Assembly (NCBI RefSeq): GCF_033304615.1
Contig: NZ_CP129118.1
Location: forward strand, 926,001-990,000
Direction: 5' to 3'
Length of the DNA stretch: 64,000 nt
Source: Sporosarcina oncorhynchi
GTDB lineage: Bacteria; Bacillota; Bacilli; Bacillales_A; Planococcaceae
The translations under genes were made by a program, and so were the position numbers. Below the pieces are notes generated by a model. The model saw only the letters and a list, made by a program, of their open reading frames with translations, had not been told where the DNA came from and did not search any database. Every line of letters begins with the position of its first letter. Position 1 is the first letter of the stretch. This document shows positions 52,862 through 62,286 of this stretch, one piece after another.

Positions 52862-53966
52862 ATGATGGAATTATCCGATGTGCGTAACGAGCTCGACAAA
52901 ACAGCTAAGAAATTAGCGGACTTTAGGGGGTCTCTTTGACTTAGAAAACAAAGAGGCACGAATCCAAGAGTTAGACGAAGTAATGCTGGAACCGGGATTC
53001 TGGGATAGCCAGGAATCTGCCCAAAAAGTCATTTCTGAATCAAATGCATTAAAAGATACGGTCGGCGAATATAACGAGCTGAATGATGCACAGGAAAACC
53101 TGGAGATGACGTTGGAGCTTCTTCGCGAGGAGAATGACGAAGAGTTACAACAAGATCTTTTTGCAGAGTTGAAGGAATTCAAGAAGAAGATGGAAGACTT
53201 CGATTTGCAAATGCTATTGAGCGACGAATATGACCGCAACAATGCTGTGCTTGAAATTCATTCAGGTGCTGGTGGTACGGAATCACAGGACTGGGCATCT
53301 ATGCTGTTGCGGATGTATACACGCTGGTCTGAACACCAAGGCTTCAAAGTGGAAACACTTGACTATCAGGCAGGGGACGAAGCTGGCGTGAAATCCGTTA
53401 CGCTTTCGATTAAAGGCCATAATGCATACGGTTATTTGAAAGCGGAAAAAGGCGTACATCGTCTCGTTCGTATTTCTCCGTTTGATTCATCGGGCAGACG
53501 CCATACGTCATTCTCATCCATTGAAGTAATGCCGGAATTTGACGGCGATGTCGATATCGATTTGAAGATGGAAGATGTCAAAATCGATACGTACCGTTCA
53601 AGCGGTGCGGGTGGACAGCACGTCAATACGACGGATTCAGCGGTTCGTATGACGCATATTCCGACCGGCGCGATTGTTACGTGTCAGACGGAACGTTCAC
53701 AGATTAAAAACCGTGAGCGGGCCATCAATTTATTGAAAGCGAAAATTTATCAAATCCGCGTCGAAGAAGAGGAAGCACGTCTTCTCGAAATCCGTGGAGA
53801 TCAGAAAGAAATCGGTTGGGGAAGCCAGATCCGTTCGTACGTGTTCCACCCTTATTCCATGGTAAAAGATCACCGGACGAATGAGGAAACAGGAAACGTC
53901 GGTGCAGTTATGGACGGCGAAATCGATCAATTCATCAATGCCTTTTTACGATCACGTATTGATTGA
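52862..53966 (+). CDS. prfB: Peptide chain release factor 2 (programmed +1 frameshift)
   Basis: 367 residues after frameshift. Zero frame runs ATG (52862) to TGA (52937-52939) in the context CTT TGA C with an SD-like AGGGGG three bases before; a +1 slip continues into the main frame ([23 protein letters not shown]). RF2 landmarks: [13 protein letters not shown] (SPF anticodon-like) and [11 protein letters not shown] (GGQ). The shift site senses RF2 shortage and is the standard autoregulation. GGAGG precedes the ATG. Confidence 0.96.
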
Positions 53967-53998
53967 TAAAAAAAGCGCACTTCGGTGTGCTTTTTTTC
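53967..53998 (+). terminator. Terminator of prfB
   Basis: AAAAGCGCAC-TTCG-GTGTGCTTTTTTT hairpin with UUCG-type loop. Confidence 0.92.
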
Positions 53999-54198
53999 TT
54001 TTGGATGTTTCAAAAAAATATATATGTGTATAGTAAGGTGTAAAGGTTTATCGGATAGAGGTTTGCTTAAGTAGGGATTTTTTTATCGAATTGTCATCAA
54101 TTTGATAAAATTGGTTACCTTCTTCAGCAGTGTACCTTTCCTTTCCTTTGGTATACTAAGGGATGTAGCACATTACTTAATGACAGGAGGAAACGAAC

Positions 54199-54531
54199 AT
54201 GAAAAGCAAATTATTAGCAGTTGTCTTCGGTGCGACACTTGTACTTGGTGCATGTGGCGGCGGTGGCGACAAAACAACTGATTCCGGTGCAGGGGATTCA
54301 GCAAACGGCATTGATGCAGACAAAGTCTACCAGGCTAACTGTGCAACTTGTCACGGTGGTAACCTTGAAGGACGTGGAAATGCTCCAGCACTAGCTAACA
54401 TCGGAGCTGAACTTTCTGAATCTGAAATCCACACAATCATCGAAGAAGGTCTACCAGGCGGAATGCCAGGAAATCTTATCCAAGGTGACGATCTAGATGC
54501 AGTAGCGAAATGGTTGTCTGAAAAGAAATAA
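54199..54531 (+). CDS. cccB: Cytochrome c-551, lipoprotein
   Basis: 110 residues. Lipobox VLGAC with Cys near 19, Gly-rich linker, haem site CATCH near 51-55, and the axial Met in GGMPGNL near 90. Membrane-anchored small cytochrome c of the respiratory chain. prfB-cccB order as in B. subtilis. Confidence 0.94.
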   Translation: MKSKLLAVVFGATLVLGACGGGGDKTTDSGAGDSANGIDADKVYQANCATCHGGNLEGRGNAPALANIGAELSESEIHTIIEEGLPGGMPGNLIQGDDLDAVAKWLSEKK

Positions 54532-54545
54532 TTCGATTGACTGAA

Positions 54546-54579
54546 TAACGCAATAGGCGCTAGATGCCTGTTGCGTTTT
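54546..54579 (+). terminator. Terminator of cccB
   Basis: AACGCAATAGGC...GCCTGTTGCGTT followed by TTTTT. Confidence 0.9.
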
Positions 54580-54617
54580 TTTATGTTTGTTGGACGATTT
54601 GTGTTTTGTTGTGAGGG

Positions 54618-55800
54618 TTCTACGTTTCGATGCGCTCGCTCTACGTTTCGATACGGCGCGTCTACGTTGTGTTGCACGTTCTACGTTTCGTTGCGAAGCC
54701 CCTATGTTTCGTTACGCTCGCTCTACGTTTCGATACGGGTCGTCTACGTTGTGTTGCGCGTTCTACGTTTCGTTGCGAAGCCCCTATGTTTCGATACGCT
54801 CGCTCTACGTTTCGATACGGGGCGTTTACGTTGTGTTGCGCGTTCTACGTTTCGTTGCGAAGCCCCTATGTTTCGATACGCTCATCCTACGTTTCGATAC
54901 GGAGCGTCTACGTTGTGTTGCGCGTTCTACGTTTCGTTGCGAAGCCCCTACGTTTCGTTACGCCCGTCTTACGTTTCGATACGGTGCGTCTACGTTGTGT
55001 TGCCCGCTCTACGTTTCTTTGCGAAGCCTCTACGTTTCGTTACGCCCGTCTTACGTTTCGATACGGTGCGTTTACGTTGTGTTGCGACTTCTACGTTTCG
55101 TTGCGAAGCCTCTACGTTTCGTTACGAACCCTCTATGTTTCGTTACGCCCGTCCTACGTTTCGATACGGTGCGTTTACGTTGTGTTGCGACTTCTACGTT
55201 TCGTTGCGAAGCCTCTACGTTTCGTTACGAACCCTCTATGTTTCGTTACGCCCGTCCTACGTTTCGATACGGGGCGTTTACGTTGTGTTGCGCGTTCTAC
55301 GTTTCGTTGCGAAGCCCCTATGTTTCGATACGCTCATCCTACGTTTCGATACGGAGCGTCTACGTTGTGTTGCGCGTTCTACGTTTCGTTGCGAAGCCCC
55401 TACGTTTCGTTACGCCCGTCTTACGTTTCGATACGGTGCGTCTACGTTGTGTTGCCCGCTCTACGTTTCTTTGCGAAGCCTCTACGTTTCGTTACGCCCG
55501 TCTTACGTTTCGATACGGTGCGTCTACGTTGTGTTGCCCGCTCTACGTTTCTTTGCGAAGCCTCTACGTTTCGTTACGCCCGTCTTACGTTTCGATACGG
55601 TGCGTTTACGTTGTGTTGCGACTTCTATGTTTCGTTGCGAAGCCTCTACGTTTCGTTACGAACCCTCTATGTTTCGTTACGCCCGTCCTACGTTTCGATC
55701 CGGTGCGTTTACGTTGTGTTGCGACTTCTACGTTTCGTTGCGAAGCCCCTACGTTTCGTTGCGAAGCCTCTACCTTTCGATACGCTCGCTCTACGTTGAG
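54618..55800. repeat. Large 82-bp higher-order repeat array, same family as 31.4 kb
   Basis: About 1.2 kb of tandem short units with cores TACGTTTCGATACG, TACGTTTCGTTGCG and TACGTTGTGTTGCG, arranged 21+21+21+19 bp (82 bp), the 19-bp unit being the TACGTTGTGTTGCG type. Some super-units are 103 bp because of one extra 21-mer (around 55095-55200). Nearly identical blocks recur (for example 55015-55080 and 55480-55580), showing recent duplication. Three plus frames stay open with a YVSLR/YVSIR pattern, a consequence of the repeat. The remaining gap to ftsE holds only an extended -10. Confidence 0.92.
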
Positions 55801-56021
55801 TTGCGCGTTCTTCTTTCCAATTTCCCCCTTGGATTTGATTACCAATTGCTATATTGCAAAAACATTACACATCACCCTTCCGATTTTAATCCAACTCACA
55901 TATCACAATTGCACTAATGTCGAATACCATCGACTTATGTCGAAAAAACCGATAAATGTTATTCGAAAATAGCCCATCAAACCATTTGATACATAACTGT
56001 AATACTTAGCGGCTCATGTCG

Positions 56022-56030
56022 TGTTATAAT
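56022..56030 (+). promoter_or_regulatory. Extended -10 promoter for ftsEX
   Basis: TGTTATAAT (TG-N-TATAAT) about 54 bp before ftsE; no good -35. Confidence 0.55.
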
Positions 56031-56083
56031 GGGTCTGTCGGTGAAAAAAATAAGGAATACAATAATATTCAGGTGGTTTTTAA

Positions 56084-56770
56084 ATGATTGTGATGAAAGA
56101 TGTTTACAAGAAATACCCGAATGGGGTTGTTGCTGCAAACGGCATCAATGTCAAAATCGGCCGGGGCGAATTCGTGTATGTCGTTGGACCGAGCGGTGCG
56201 GGAAAGTCTACATTTATTAAAATGATGTACCGAGAAGAAACCCCGACAAGCGGCTCGATCATGATTAACAGCATTAATCTTGCGACGTTAAGAAGTAAGA
56301 GAGTTCCGTACTTGAGAAGGCAGATTGGTGTCGTCTTCCAGGATTTTAAACTATTACCGAAATTGAATGTTTACGAGAACGTCGCATTTGCGCTTGAAGT
56401 TATCGAAGAAACACCTAAGCAAATCCGCAAGAAAGTGAACGAAGTGCTTGCGCTTGTCGGATTGACACAAAAGGCTAGAATGTTCCCGAATGAATTATCA
56501 GGTGGCGAACAGCAACGTGTATCCATCGCGCGCTCAATCGTCAATTCGCCTAAGGTCGTCATCGCGGATGAACCTACTGGGAACTTGGATCCCGATACAT
56601 CTTGGGATATTATGAATATTTTTGAACAGATCAATTCGCGCGGCACGACAATTGTCATGGCGACGCATAATAAGGAAATCGTCAATACAATCAGGCACCG
56701 TGTCATCGTTGTCGATGGCGGGATGATTACGAGAGACGAATACGAAGGGGTATACGGCTATGAAAGCTAG
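56084..56770 (+). CDS. ftsE: FtsE, cell-division ABC ATPase
   Basis: 228 residues. Walker A VGPSGAGKSTF near residue 36, signature LSGGEQQRVSIAR near 139, Walker B VVIADEPTGNLD near 159. With FtsX controls a peptidoglycan hydrolase at the membrane. Overlaps ftsX by 11 bp. Confidence 0.96.
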   Translation: MIVMKDVYKKYPNGVVAANGINVKIGRGEFVYVVGPSGAGKSTFIKMMYREETPTSGSIMINSINLATLRSKRVPYLRRQIGVVFQDFKLLPKLNVYENVAFALEVIEETPKQIRKKVNEVLALVGLTQKARMFPNELSGGEQQRVSIARSIVNSPKVVIADEPTGNLDPDTSWDIMNIFEQINSRGTTIVMATHNKEIVNTIRHRVIVVDGGMITRDEYEGVYGYES

Positions 56771-57644
56771 GACGTTGGGGCGGCACTTCAGAGAGAGCCT
56801 TAAGAGTCTCGGCCGAAACAGCTGGATGACGTTCGCCTCGGTCAGTGCTGTAACGGTTACATTATTACTCGTTGGTGTGTTCATCGTCATCATGATGAAC
56901 TTGAACCAATTGGCTGACAATATTGAGAACGATGTTGAAATCAAAGTCATAACGGATCCTGCGGCGGATATTGAACAAGTGAAGCAGTTAGAAAATGAAG
57001 TGCGTGAAACCCCTGGTGTCGCGACAGTCATTTATTCATCACGTGATGCAGAATTGGACAAGATGATCAGTTCTTTCGGTGATGAATTGAACCTTTATAA
57101 GCAGAGCAATCCTTTAGGGGACGCGCTATATGTGAAAGCGGTTAACCCACATGAAACCGCCGAAGTGGCAGAAGAAATAAGTACATACGATAACATTTAC
57201 CAAGTCGTTTACGGCGAAGGTAAAATTGAAAAACTGTTCAATGTGCTAACAATGAGCCGTAATATCGGATTGGCACTTATTTTGGCATTATTGTTCACAG
57301 CCATGTTCCTAATCTCTAATACGATCCGTCTGACAATCGTTGCGAGGGGCCGTGAAATCGAAATTATGAAACTTGTTGGTGCGACGAATAGCTTTGTTAG
57401 GATCCCGTTTGTACTTGAAGGGATCTGGCTTGGCGTGCTCGGTTCGCTAATTCCAATGGGTGTCATATCGTTCGCTTATTACGAACTGTATTCCCAATGG
57501 GAACCGAAATTGCAAAATGAATTATTCCAGTTGTTGAATGCTACACCTTTCATATTCCAAGTAAATGCCCTTCTTCTTTTCATGGGGGTGTTCATCGGTG
57601 TATGGGGCAGCTTCATGTCTGTACGGAAATTTCTTAGAGTCTGA
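56760..57644 (+). CDS. ftsX: FtsX, cell-division permease-like protein
   Basis: 294 residues, four membrane helices (about 25-48, 172-195, 220-245, 265-287) with the large extracellular domain between the first two. Acts with FtsE to activate the CwlO-type hydrolase encoded next. Confidence 0.95.
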   Translation: MKARTLGRHFRESLKSLGRNSWMTFASVSAVTVTLLLVGVFIVIMMNLNQLADNIENDVEIKVITDPAADIEQVKQLENEVRETPGVATVIYSSRDAELDKMISSFGDELNLYKQSNPLGDALYVKAVNPHETAEVAEEISTYDNIYQVVYGEGKIEKLFNVLTMSRNIGLALILALLFTAMFLISNTIRLTIVARGREIEIMKLVGATNSFVRIPFVLEGIWLGVLGSLIPMGVISFAYYELYSQWEPKLQNELFQLLNATPFIFQVNALLLFMGVFIGVWGSFMSVRKFLRV

Positions 57645-57742
57645 TCCGTTGCCTGAGAACGAAAAGGGGTGCTGTAGCCCCGTATCTGGCAATTTATTGA
57701 TGAACCAGCCTGCGGCACTAGCATAAAGGGGGAAACAAGAAA

Positions 57743-59056
57743 TTGAAGAAACGCAGATTAATCATGGCGAGTTTCGTCATCGTCCTGTTGTTATCTTCCG
57801 TAGTCGGTACTACGGGGGCATTGGCGAGCACGTTAAATGATCTGAAGAAAGAGCAGAAACAGAATGCTGATAAAAAGAGTAATTTGAAAACGTCTATTAA
57901 AAATAAAGACAACGCCATCAAGACGACTGAAACGGAAATTCAAAAGTTCCTTAATCAGATATCGAAGCTGAATAAAGAAATCGAAGAAACAAATGCCAAT
58001 ATGAACCGTGTTATCGATAAAATCAACAAAACGAATGATGAAATCGCTGAACTGCGTGAGTCCATCGAAATTTTGGAAAAGAAGATTGAAGAACGGGATG
58101 TCGTGCTTCGTGAACGTGTACGGGCAATGCAAGTAAAAGGCGGCCAAGTAAGTTACATTGACGTGCTCCTTGGCGCGAACAGTTTTGCGGATTTCATTGA
58201 CCGTTTCTCAGCTGTGTCAACATTAATGGATGCAGACCGTGATATTATGCGTAAGCAGAAAGAAGATATCGAACAGCTTGAAACGGAGAAGGCGCTCGTC
58301 GAAAAGAAATTGGAAGAGTTGGAAGCTTCAAAAGCACAGCTTGAAAAATTAAAAGCGAATCTTGAATCGAAAAAAGTCGAGAAAGCTAAAGTCATCGACC
58401 AATTGGAAGCAGAACAGGATCGTCTGTCTAAAGAAAAGAGTCAATTGGAAGAAGACTTCCATGAAACGGTTGAAATCGAAGCTTCACTTGAAAAGAAAGT
58501 TATCGCTGAACAGAAACGAATTGCTGAAATTGCACGTAAAGAAGCCGAACGCAAAGAAGCTGAACGCAAGCGGAAAGCAAAAGAAGCAGCGGATCGTGCA
58601 GCTGCATCGAATCGACCAAGTGCTCTACCGGCAGTCTCGAATGGTTTCTGGACAAAGCCTGCAAGTGGACGCTATTCATCTTCGTTCGGTTGGCGAATGC
58701 ATCCAATCTATAAAACCCCACGTCAACACCGTGGGGCGGATATCGCGGCTCCAATTGGAACGACAGTTGTTGCTGCGGGTGATGGCGTAGTTAACTATGC
58801 AGGAACAATGGGCGGCTACGGCAATGTTATTATGATCAGTCATTATAATAATGGTCAGACGTTCACAACTGTTTATGCGCATCTTTCTTCTATCAATGTT
58901 AGCGTTGGACAAGTTGTGGACAAAGGCAGTCGGATAGGGGCTACAGGTAATACAGGAGCATCTACCGGTCCGCATTTGCATTTTGAAATGCATATTGGCA
59001 ACTGGACAGATTCCGGTCCAAGTGCGGTCAACCCTTTACGTTATGTTTCATTCTAA
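57743..59056 (+). CDS. CwlO/PcsB-type hydrolase with M23 domain
   Basis: 437 residues. Signal peptide (LIMASFVIVLLLSSVVGTTGALA, cleavage about 30), long coiled coil about 35-260, linker rich in Lys/Ala/Arg, and a C-terminal LytM/M23 peptidase with HRGADIAAPIGT near 330 and PHLHFEM near 415 supplying the zinc ligands. FtsEX-controlled cell-wall hydrolase or activator (EnvC layout). TTG start after GGGGG. Confidence 0.92.
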   Translation: MKKRRLIMASFVIVLLLSSVVGTTGALASTLNDLKKEQKQNADKKSNLKTSIKNKDNAIKTTETEIQKFLNQISKLNKEIEETNANMNRVIDKINKTNDEIAELRESIEILEKKIEERDVVLRERVRAMQVKGGQVSYIDVLLGANSFADFIDRFSAVSTLMDADRDIMRKQKEDIEQLETEKALVEKKLEELEASKAQLEKLKANLESKKVEKAKVIDQLEAEQDRLSKEKSQLEEDFHETVEIEASLEKKVIAEQKRIAEIARKEAERKEAERKRKAKEAADRAAASNRPSALPAVSNGFWTKPASGRYSSSFGWRMHPIYKTPRQHRGADIAAPIGTTVVAAGDGVVNYAGTMGGYGNVIMISHYNNGQTFTTVYAHLSSINVSVGQVVDKGSRIGATGNTGASTGPHLHFEMHIGNWTDSGPSAVNPLRYVSF

Positions 59057-59066
59057 TTAATCCAAG

Positions 59067-59097
59067 AAATCCGTCCTTTTATAGGGCGGATTTTTTT
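59067..59097 (+). terminator. Intrinsic terminator
   Basis: AAATCCGTCC...GGCGGATTTTTTT. Confidence 0.88.
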
Positions 59098-59243
59098 ACA
59101 GCTTAATAGATTAGAAACGTATAAATATGTCATACATTTGAATGACTATTGAAAATTCCTGCCTACATGCGTGCATTTTTCTAGCAATTAAAGCGTTTAT
59201 CCTATACCATAGCCCGTATATGGAAGTAAGGAGTTTGAGTGCA

Positions 59244-59906
59244 ATGCCAGTAACAAATTATTATCATATCGCGAGTGTTACGATTCCGTCGACGTGGATT
59301 GCGCTCATTGTTGCGTGTGTTGCGGCATATATTGGCATTCGGATGAAATTCGGCAAAAGTCATGCGGAGCGATTTGGTGACGCCGTGTTTTATGTCATTA
59401 TTATCTGGAAATTATCTGTCATCATTACCCAATTTGACACTGTTATCCATGCACCAATTTCCATTGTTTATTTTAATGGAGGGTTCGTTGGTTTCTGTCT
59501 CGGATTAGCTTTTGTTGCGTTTCGAACAGTGATGGATGTGCGTAAGGAAAAATTGGATGGGAAAGGACTCGTTGTTTTATTCACAGGAGCGGTTGTTGCA
59601 TTGGCATTATTTCAAGTCATGATGGCTGTGTTAAATAATGGCGGTTCTTTCGTGAAAATCATTACTATCGTTGTCTTTCTCGCAGTCGCTATTGTTGTTT
59701 GGATCAGTGCAATGAAAGACGGTGAACAGTTCGTCCAGTTATCATGGTTAGTCATGGCGGCTCATACATTTGTCGCGGCTGTGCAACCGAAAGGTGTCTT
59801 CCAACCCGCACATATTGTAACGCTAGCAATCGGCTTGTTCTTCATCGTCTTGTTTACGAGAAAATCCAAATTTGTTTTAGAAAAACGGGGGAATTACAGT
59901 GAATAA
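59244..59906 (+). CDS. Membrane protein paired with a redoxin
   Basis: 220 residues with about six membrane helices; not recognised. Starts MPVTNYYHIASVTIPSTWIAL, then GKSHAERFGDAVFYVIIIWKLSV near 45. Start chosen behind AAGGAG; a 34-codon upstream extension is less likely. Overlaps the redoxin gene by 8 bp, so the two are coupled. It may serve as electron donor or anchor for the thiol protein, in the manner of CcdA, but no Cys pair typical of CcdA is seen. Confidence 0.75.
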   Translation: MPVTNYYHIASVTIPSTWIALIVACVAAYIGIRMKFGKSHAERFGDAVFYVIIIWKLSVIITQFDTVIHAPISIVYFNGGFVGFCLGLAFVAFRTVMDVRKEKLDGKGLVVLFTGAVVALALFQVMMAVLNNGGSFVKIITIVVFLAVAIVVWISAMKDGEQFVQLSWLVMAAHTFVAAVQPKGVFQPAHIVTLAIGLFFIVLFTRKSKFVLEKRGNYSE

Positions 59907-60495
59907 AAAAGTGATTGGCTATATTATAGCTGCACTCGTTATCGGTTCGATGATCGCCATCATGGTGAATAATAATTTGAATAAGCCTGAACCCATCGAT
60001 ACAACAGGCATAATTGTCGGTACAGGTGGAGAAGCGTCTGCGGATGAAGAGTTAGAAGTTGGTCTTCTCCAAGGCAATCTGCCGCCTGATTTCGAACTGA
60101 ACACGCTCGCTGGTGAGACTGTGAGACTGTCCGATTTAAAAGGAAAGAAAGTCGTGCTGAATTTCTGGGCGACATGGTGTCCTCCTTGTAAGGCGGAAAT
60201 GCCACATATGGAGAAATATTATTCAAAAAATGCTGAGAAAGACAATGTGGAAATTCTATCTGTCAATTTGACAACTGGCGAAAACCGCGGTGTGAAAGCT
60301 GTTCAGGAATTTATTGATGCGTACGAACTTACTTTTACGATTCCACTGGATGAACAGGGAATCGTTGGAGATACCTATCAGGTGTACTCAATTCCGACAA
60401 CATTTATGTTGAATACCGACGGCACGATTTCACAAAAAATCGTTGGGCCGATGGATGAATCGATTATGGAACAATTGGTCGAAGATTTATATTAA
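59899..60495 (+). CDS. TlpA/ResA-like thiol-disulfide oxidoreductase
   Basis: 198 residues. Single N-terminal membrane anchor (VIGYIIAALVIGSMIAIMV), then a thioredoxin fold with FWATWCPPCKAEMPH near 92 and the cis-Pro in YSIPTTFML near 170. Extracytoplasmic reductant of cysteines, for example for cytochrome c maturation; cccB lies 5 kb upstream. GTG start behind GGGGG. Confidence 0.9.
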   Translation: MNKKVIGYIIAALVIGSMIAIMVNNNLNKPEPIDTTGIIVGTGGEASADEELEVGLLQGNLPPDFELNTLAGETVRLSDLKGKKVVLNFWATWCPPCKAEMPHMEKYYSKNAEKDNVEILSVNLTTGENRGVKAVQEFIDAYELTFTIPLDEQGIVGDTYQVYSIPTTFMLNTDGTISQKIVGPMDESIMEQLVEDLY

Positions 60496-60566
60496 TAATT
60501 GCCGGATTTCTGTTGTCGTAACAGACTGTCCCTCTTCATATAGTAAATGGAGGAGGGAAGTTATCG

Positions 60567-62009
60567 ATGCGCAGAAGCCGGTTTTTTGTATTCGCCATTT
60601 TAGCTATTATGGCGACAGGCGTATTTCTGATTTTGGATGGATGTTCTTCAGGTGATGGAAAAAGTGCAGGAAAAGTGATGTCGGAGACTTTCCCGGTCAT
60701 CGATGAGGCGTATAGCATCATCAAGGAAAAGGCGGTGTACCCAATCGATGGGGACAGGCTCGTAGAAGGTGCGCTACGCGGTATGGCTGATGTAATTGGA
60801 GATCCGTATTCAACGTATCTGTCAGAAGAGGAAGCAGTGTCGCATCGGGAGTCACTCGCTGGTGAACGGGTTGGTATTGGAGCGGAAATTACACGCTCAA
60901 GTGGCCGCTACATTATTGTCTCGCCGATTAAAGGCTCGCCGGCTGAGAAAGCGGGTTTGCAGCCATATGACGAAATCGTTCGCATTAACGGAGAAGCGCT
61001 TGGCGGATTGACGTTACAGGACGTCGTCAAGAAAATCCGTGGGAAGGAAGGTAGCGCGCTGTCCATGACCATCTACCGACCTGATCTGAATAAACACCTG
61101 GAATTGAAAGTGCTACGGGAAGTCATCCCTGTGAAGACTGTGTCTGCTGAACTGATGGAAGTAAGGGGCGAAAAATTTGGTTACATAGCTCTGACGATGT
61201 TTGGCGATGAAACGGCAGAAGAGTGGAAAAAGGCAACAGATAAAATGATTGCTGAAGGTGCAAGGGCATTGGTTATCGATGTGAGAGGAAATCCTGGCGG
61301 CTATTTGCGTGCGGTCGGAGAAGTGGCTGGGAGTTTATTGCAAGATGACACGGTTTTCGCGTATATGCAAAATGCGAAAGGTGAATTGACACCACTTGTC
61401 GTGGAGCCTTCGGAGAAATTTAAGTTTGATGAAAAACTGAAAAAAATGCCTGTCGTGTTATTGCAAGACAAAGGCAGTGCATCTGCTAGTGAAGTACTCA
61501 GCGGTGCGATTAAAGATTTACGACGCGGCTTTATTATTGGGCAGAAAAGCTTCGGTAAAGGGACTGTCCAAGATACGACAGAATTGTCCAATGGTGGAGA
61601 AATGAAGTTGTCTACTCATAAATGGCTGACGCCGAAAGAGACGTGGATTCACGGTAAGGGAGTGGATGCGGATCTGGTTAGCGAGCAGGCGAAGCTGTTC
61701 ACGGAACATATCCGGTTTACAACAGATGTCTATAAAGCAGGGGATTATCATGATGATATCGCCTATGCGCAACGTCTGCTTGCGGGGCTTGGGTATTCAG
61801 TCCAACGGGATGACGGCTATTTCGACGAATCGACAGCTCTTGCTGTCCATGACTTCCGCGTTGCGAACAAAGTGGAGATAGACAGTATTATGGACCGGAA
61901 GTTCTTCACGAAATTGCGCGAGAAGGTAGATGCGTATAGGAAAGATCAGGCGAATGATAAGCAGCTGCAGGTTGCGGTTGGGTATGTGCATCATTTGTTG
62001 ACGGAGTGA
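60567..62009 (+). CDS. ctpB: Carboxy-terminal processing protease (S41), CtpB type
   Basis: 480 residues. N-terminal anchor (FAILAIMATGVFLILDGC; the last Cys may be lipidated), PDZ domain about 85-180 (GVGIGAEI..SPAEKAGLQPYDEIVRING), S41 core with GSASASEVLSG (Ser) near 312 and GKGTVQ (Lys) near 337, and a C-terminal peptidoglycan-binding domain. In B. subtilis CtpB cuts SpoIVFA in sporulation. AGGAGGG precedes the ATG. Confidence 0.93.
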   Translation: MRRSRFFVFAILAIMATGVFLILDGCSSGDGKSAGKVMSETFPVIDEAYSIIKEKAVYPIDGDRLVEGALRGMADVIGDPYSTYLSEEEAVSHRESLAGERVGIGAEITRSSGRYIIVSPIKGSPAEKAGLQPYDEIVRINGEALGGLTLQDVVKKIRGKEGSALSMTIYRPDLNKHLELKVLREVIPVKTVSAELMEVRGEKFGYIALTMFGDETAEEWKKATDKMIAEGARALVIDVRGNPGGYLRAVGEVAGSLLQDDTVFAYMQNAKGELTPLVVEPSEKFKFDEKLKKMPVVLLQDKGSASASEVLSGAIKDLRRGFIIGQKSFGKGTVQDTTELSNGGEMKLSTHKWLTPKETWIHGKGVDADLVSEQAKLFTEHIRFTTDVYKAGDYHDDIAYAQRLLAGLGYSVQRDDGYFDESTALAVHDFRVANKVEIDSIMDRKFFTKLREKVDAYRKDQANDKQLQVAVGYVHHLLTE

Positions 62010-62020
62010 GTATGGGTGCG

Positions 62021-62132
62021 GTTATGGACTTTTGTAGTGAGCTTTGGACTTTTGCGAATGGATTTGGAGTTTTACATTGAGTTTTGGAGTTCTTCGGACA
62101 GTTTTGGAGTTATGTGAGACGTTATGGACATT
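62021..62132. repeat. Six-unit tandem repeat, exact 20-bp period (GTCCA family, inverted)
   Basis: TGGAC or TGGAG begins at 62025, 62045, 62065, 62085, 62105 and 62125. The consensus TTWTGGACTTTT is the reverse complement of AAAAGTCCAWAA in the array at 4184-4275. It lies between ctpB and its terminator. Confidence 0.85.
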
Positions 62133-62144
62133 TGATAGATTTTT

Positions 62145-62174
62145 AGATCTCCTGCGCGAGCGGGGGATTTTTTT
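62145..62174 (+). terminator. Terminator of ctpB
   Basis: AGATCTCC...GGGGGATTTTTTT hairpin. Confidence 0.75.
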
Positions 62175-62286
62175 AGTGGGCAAATAGTAGAGTGTATGAA
62201 AAAATTACGCGCTGTCTCACACGCAAGCCCATTCTTTTGATACAATGAAGAGTAAATAAGCTTTCGGGATGGGATGGTGCCGGGTG

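Noticed and set aside
52862-52939. Broken prfB or sequencing error at the TGA
   Set aside because: The CTT-TGA-C context with AGGGGG just ahead is the standard RF2 programmed frameshift.
54571-55972. Three long overlapping plus-strand frames of 389-461 codons
   Set aside because: All three run through the 82-bp repeat array, have no ribosome site and begin in or right behind the cccB terminator; they are open because the repeat lacks plus-strand stop codons.
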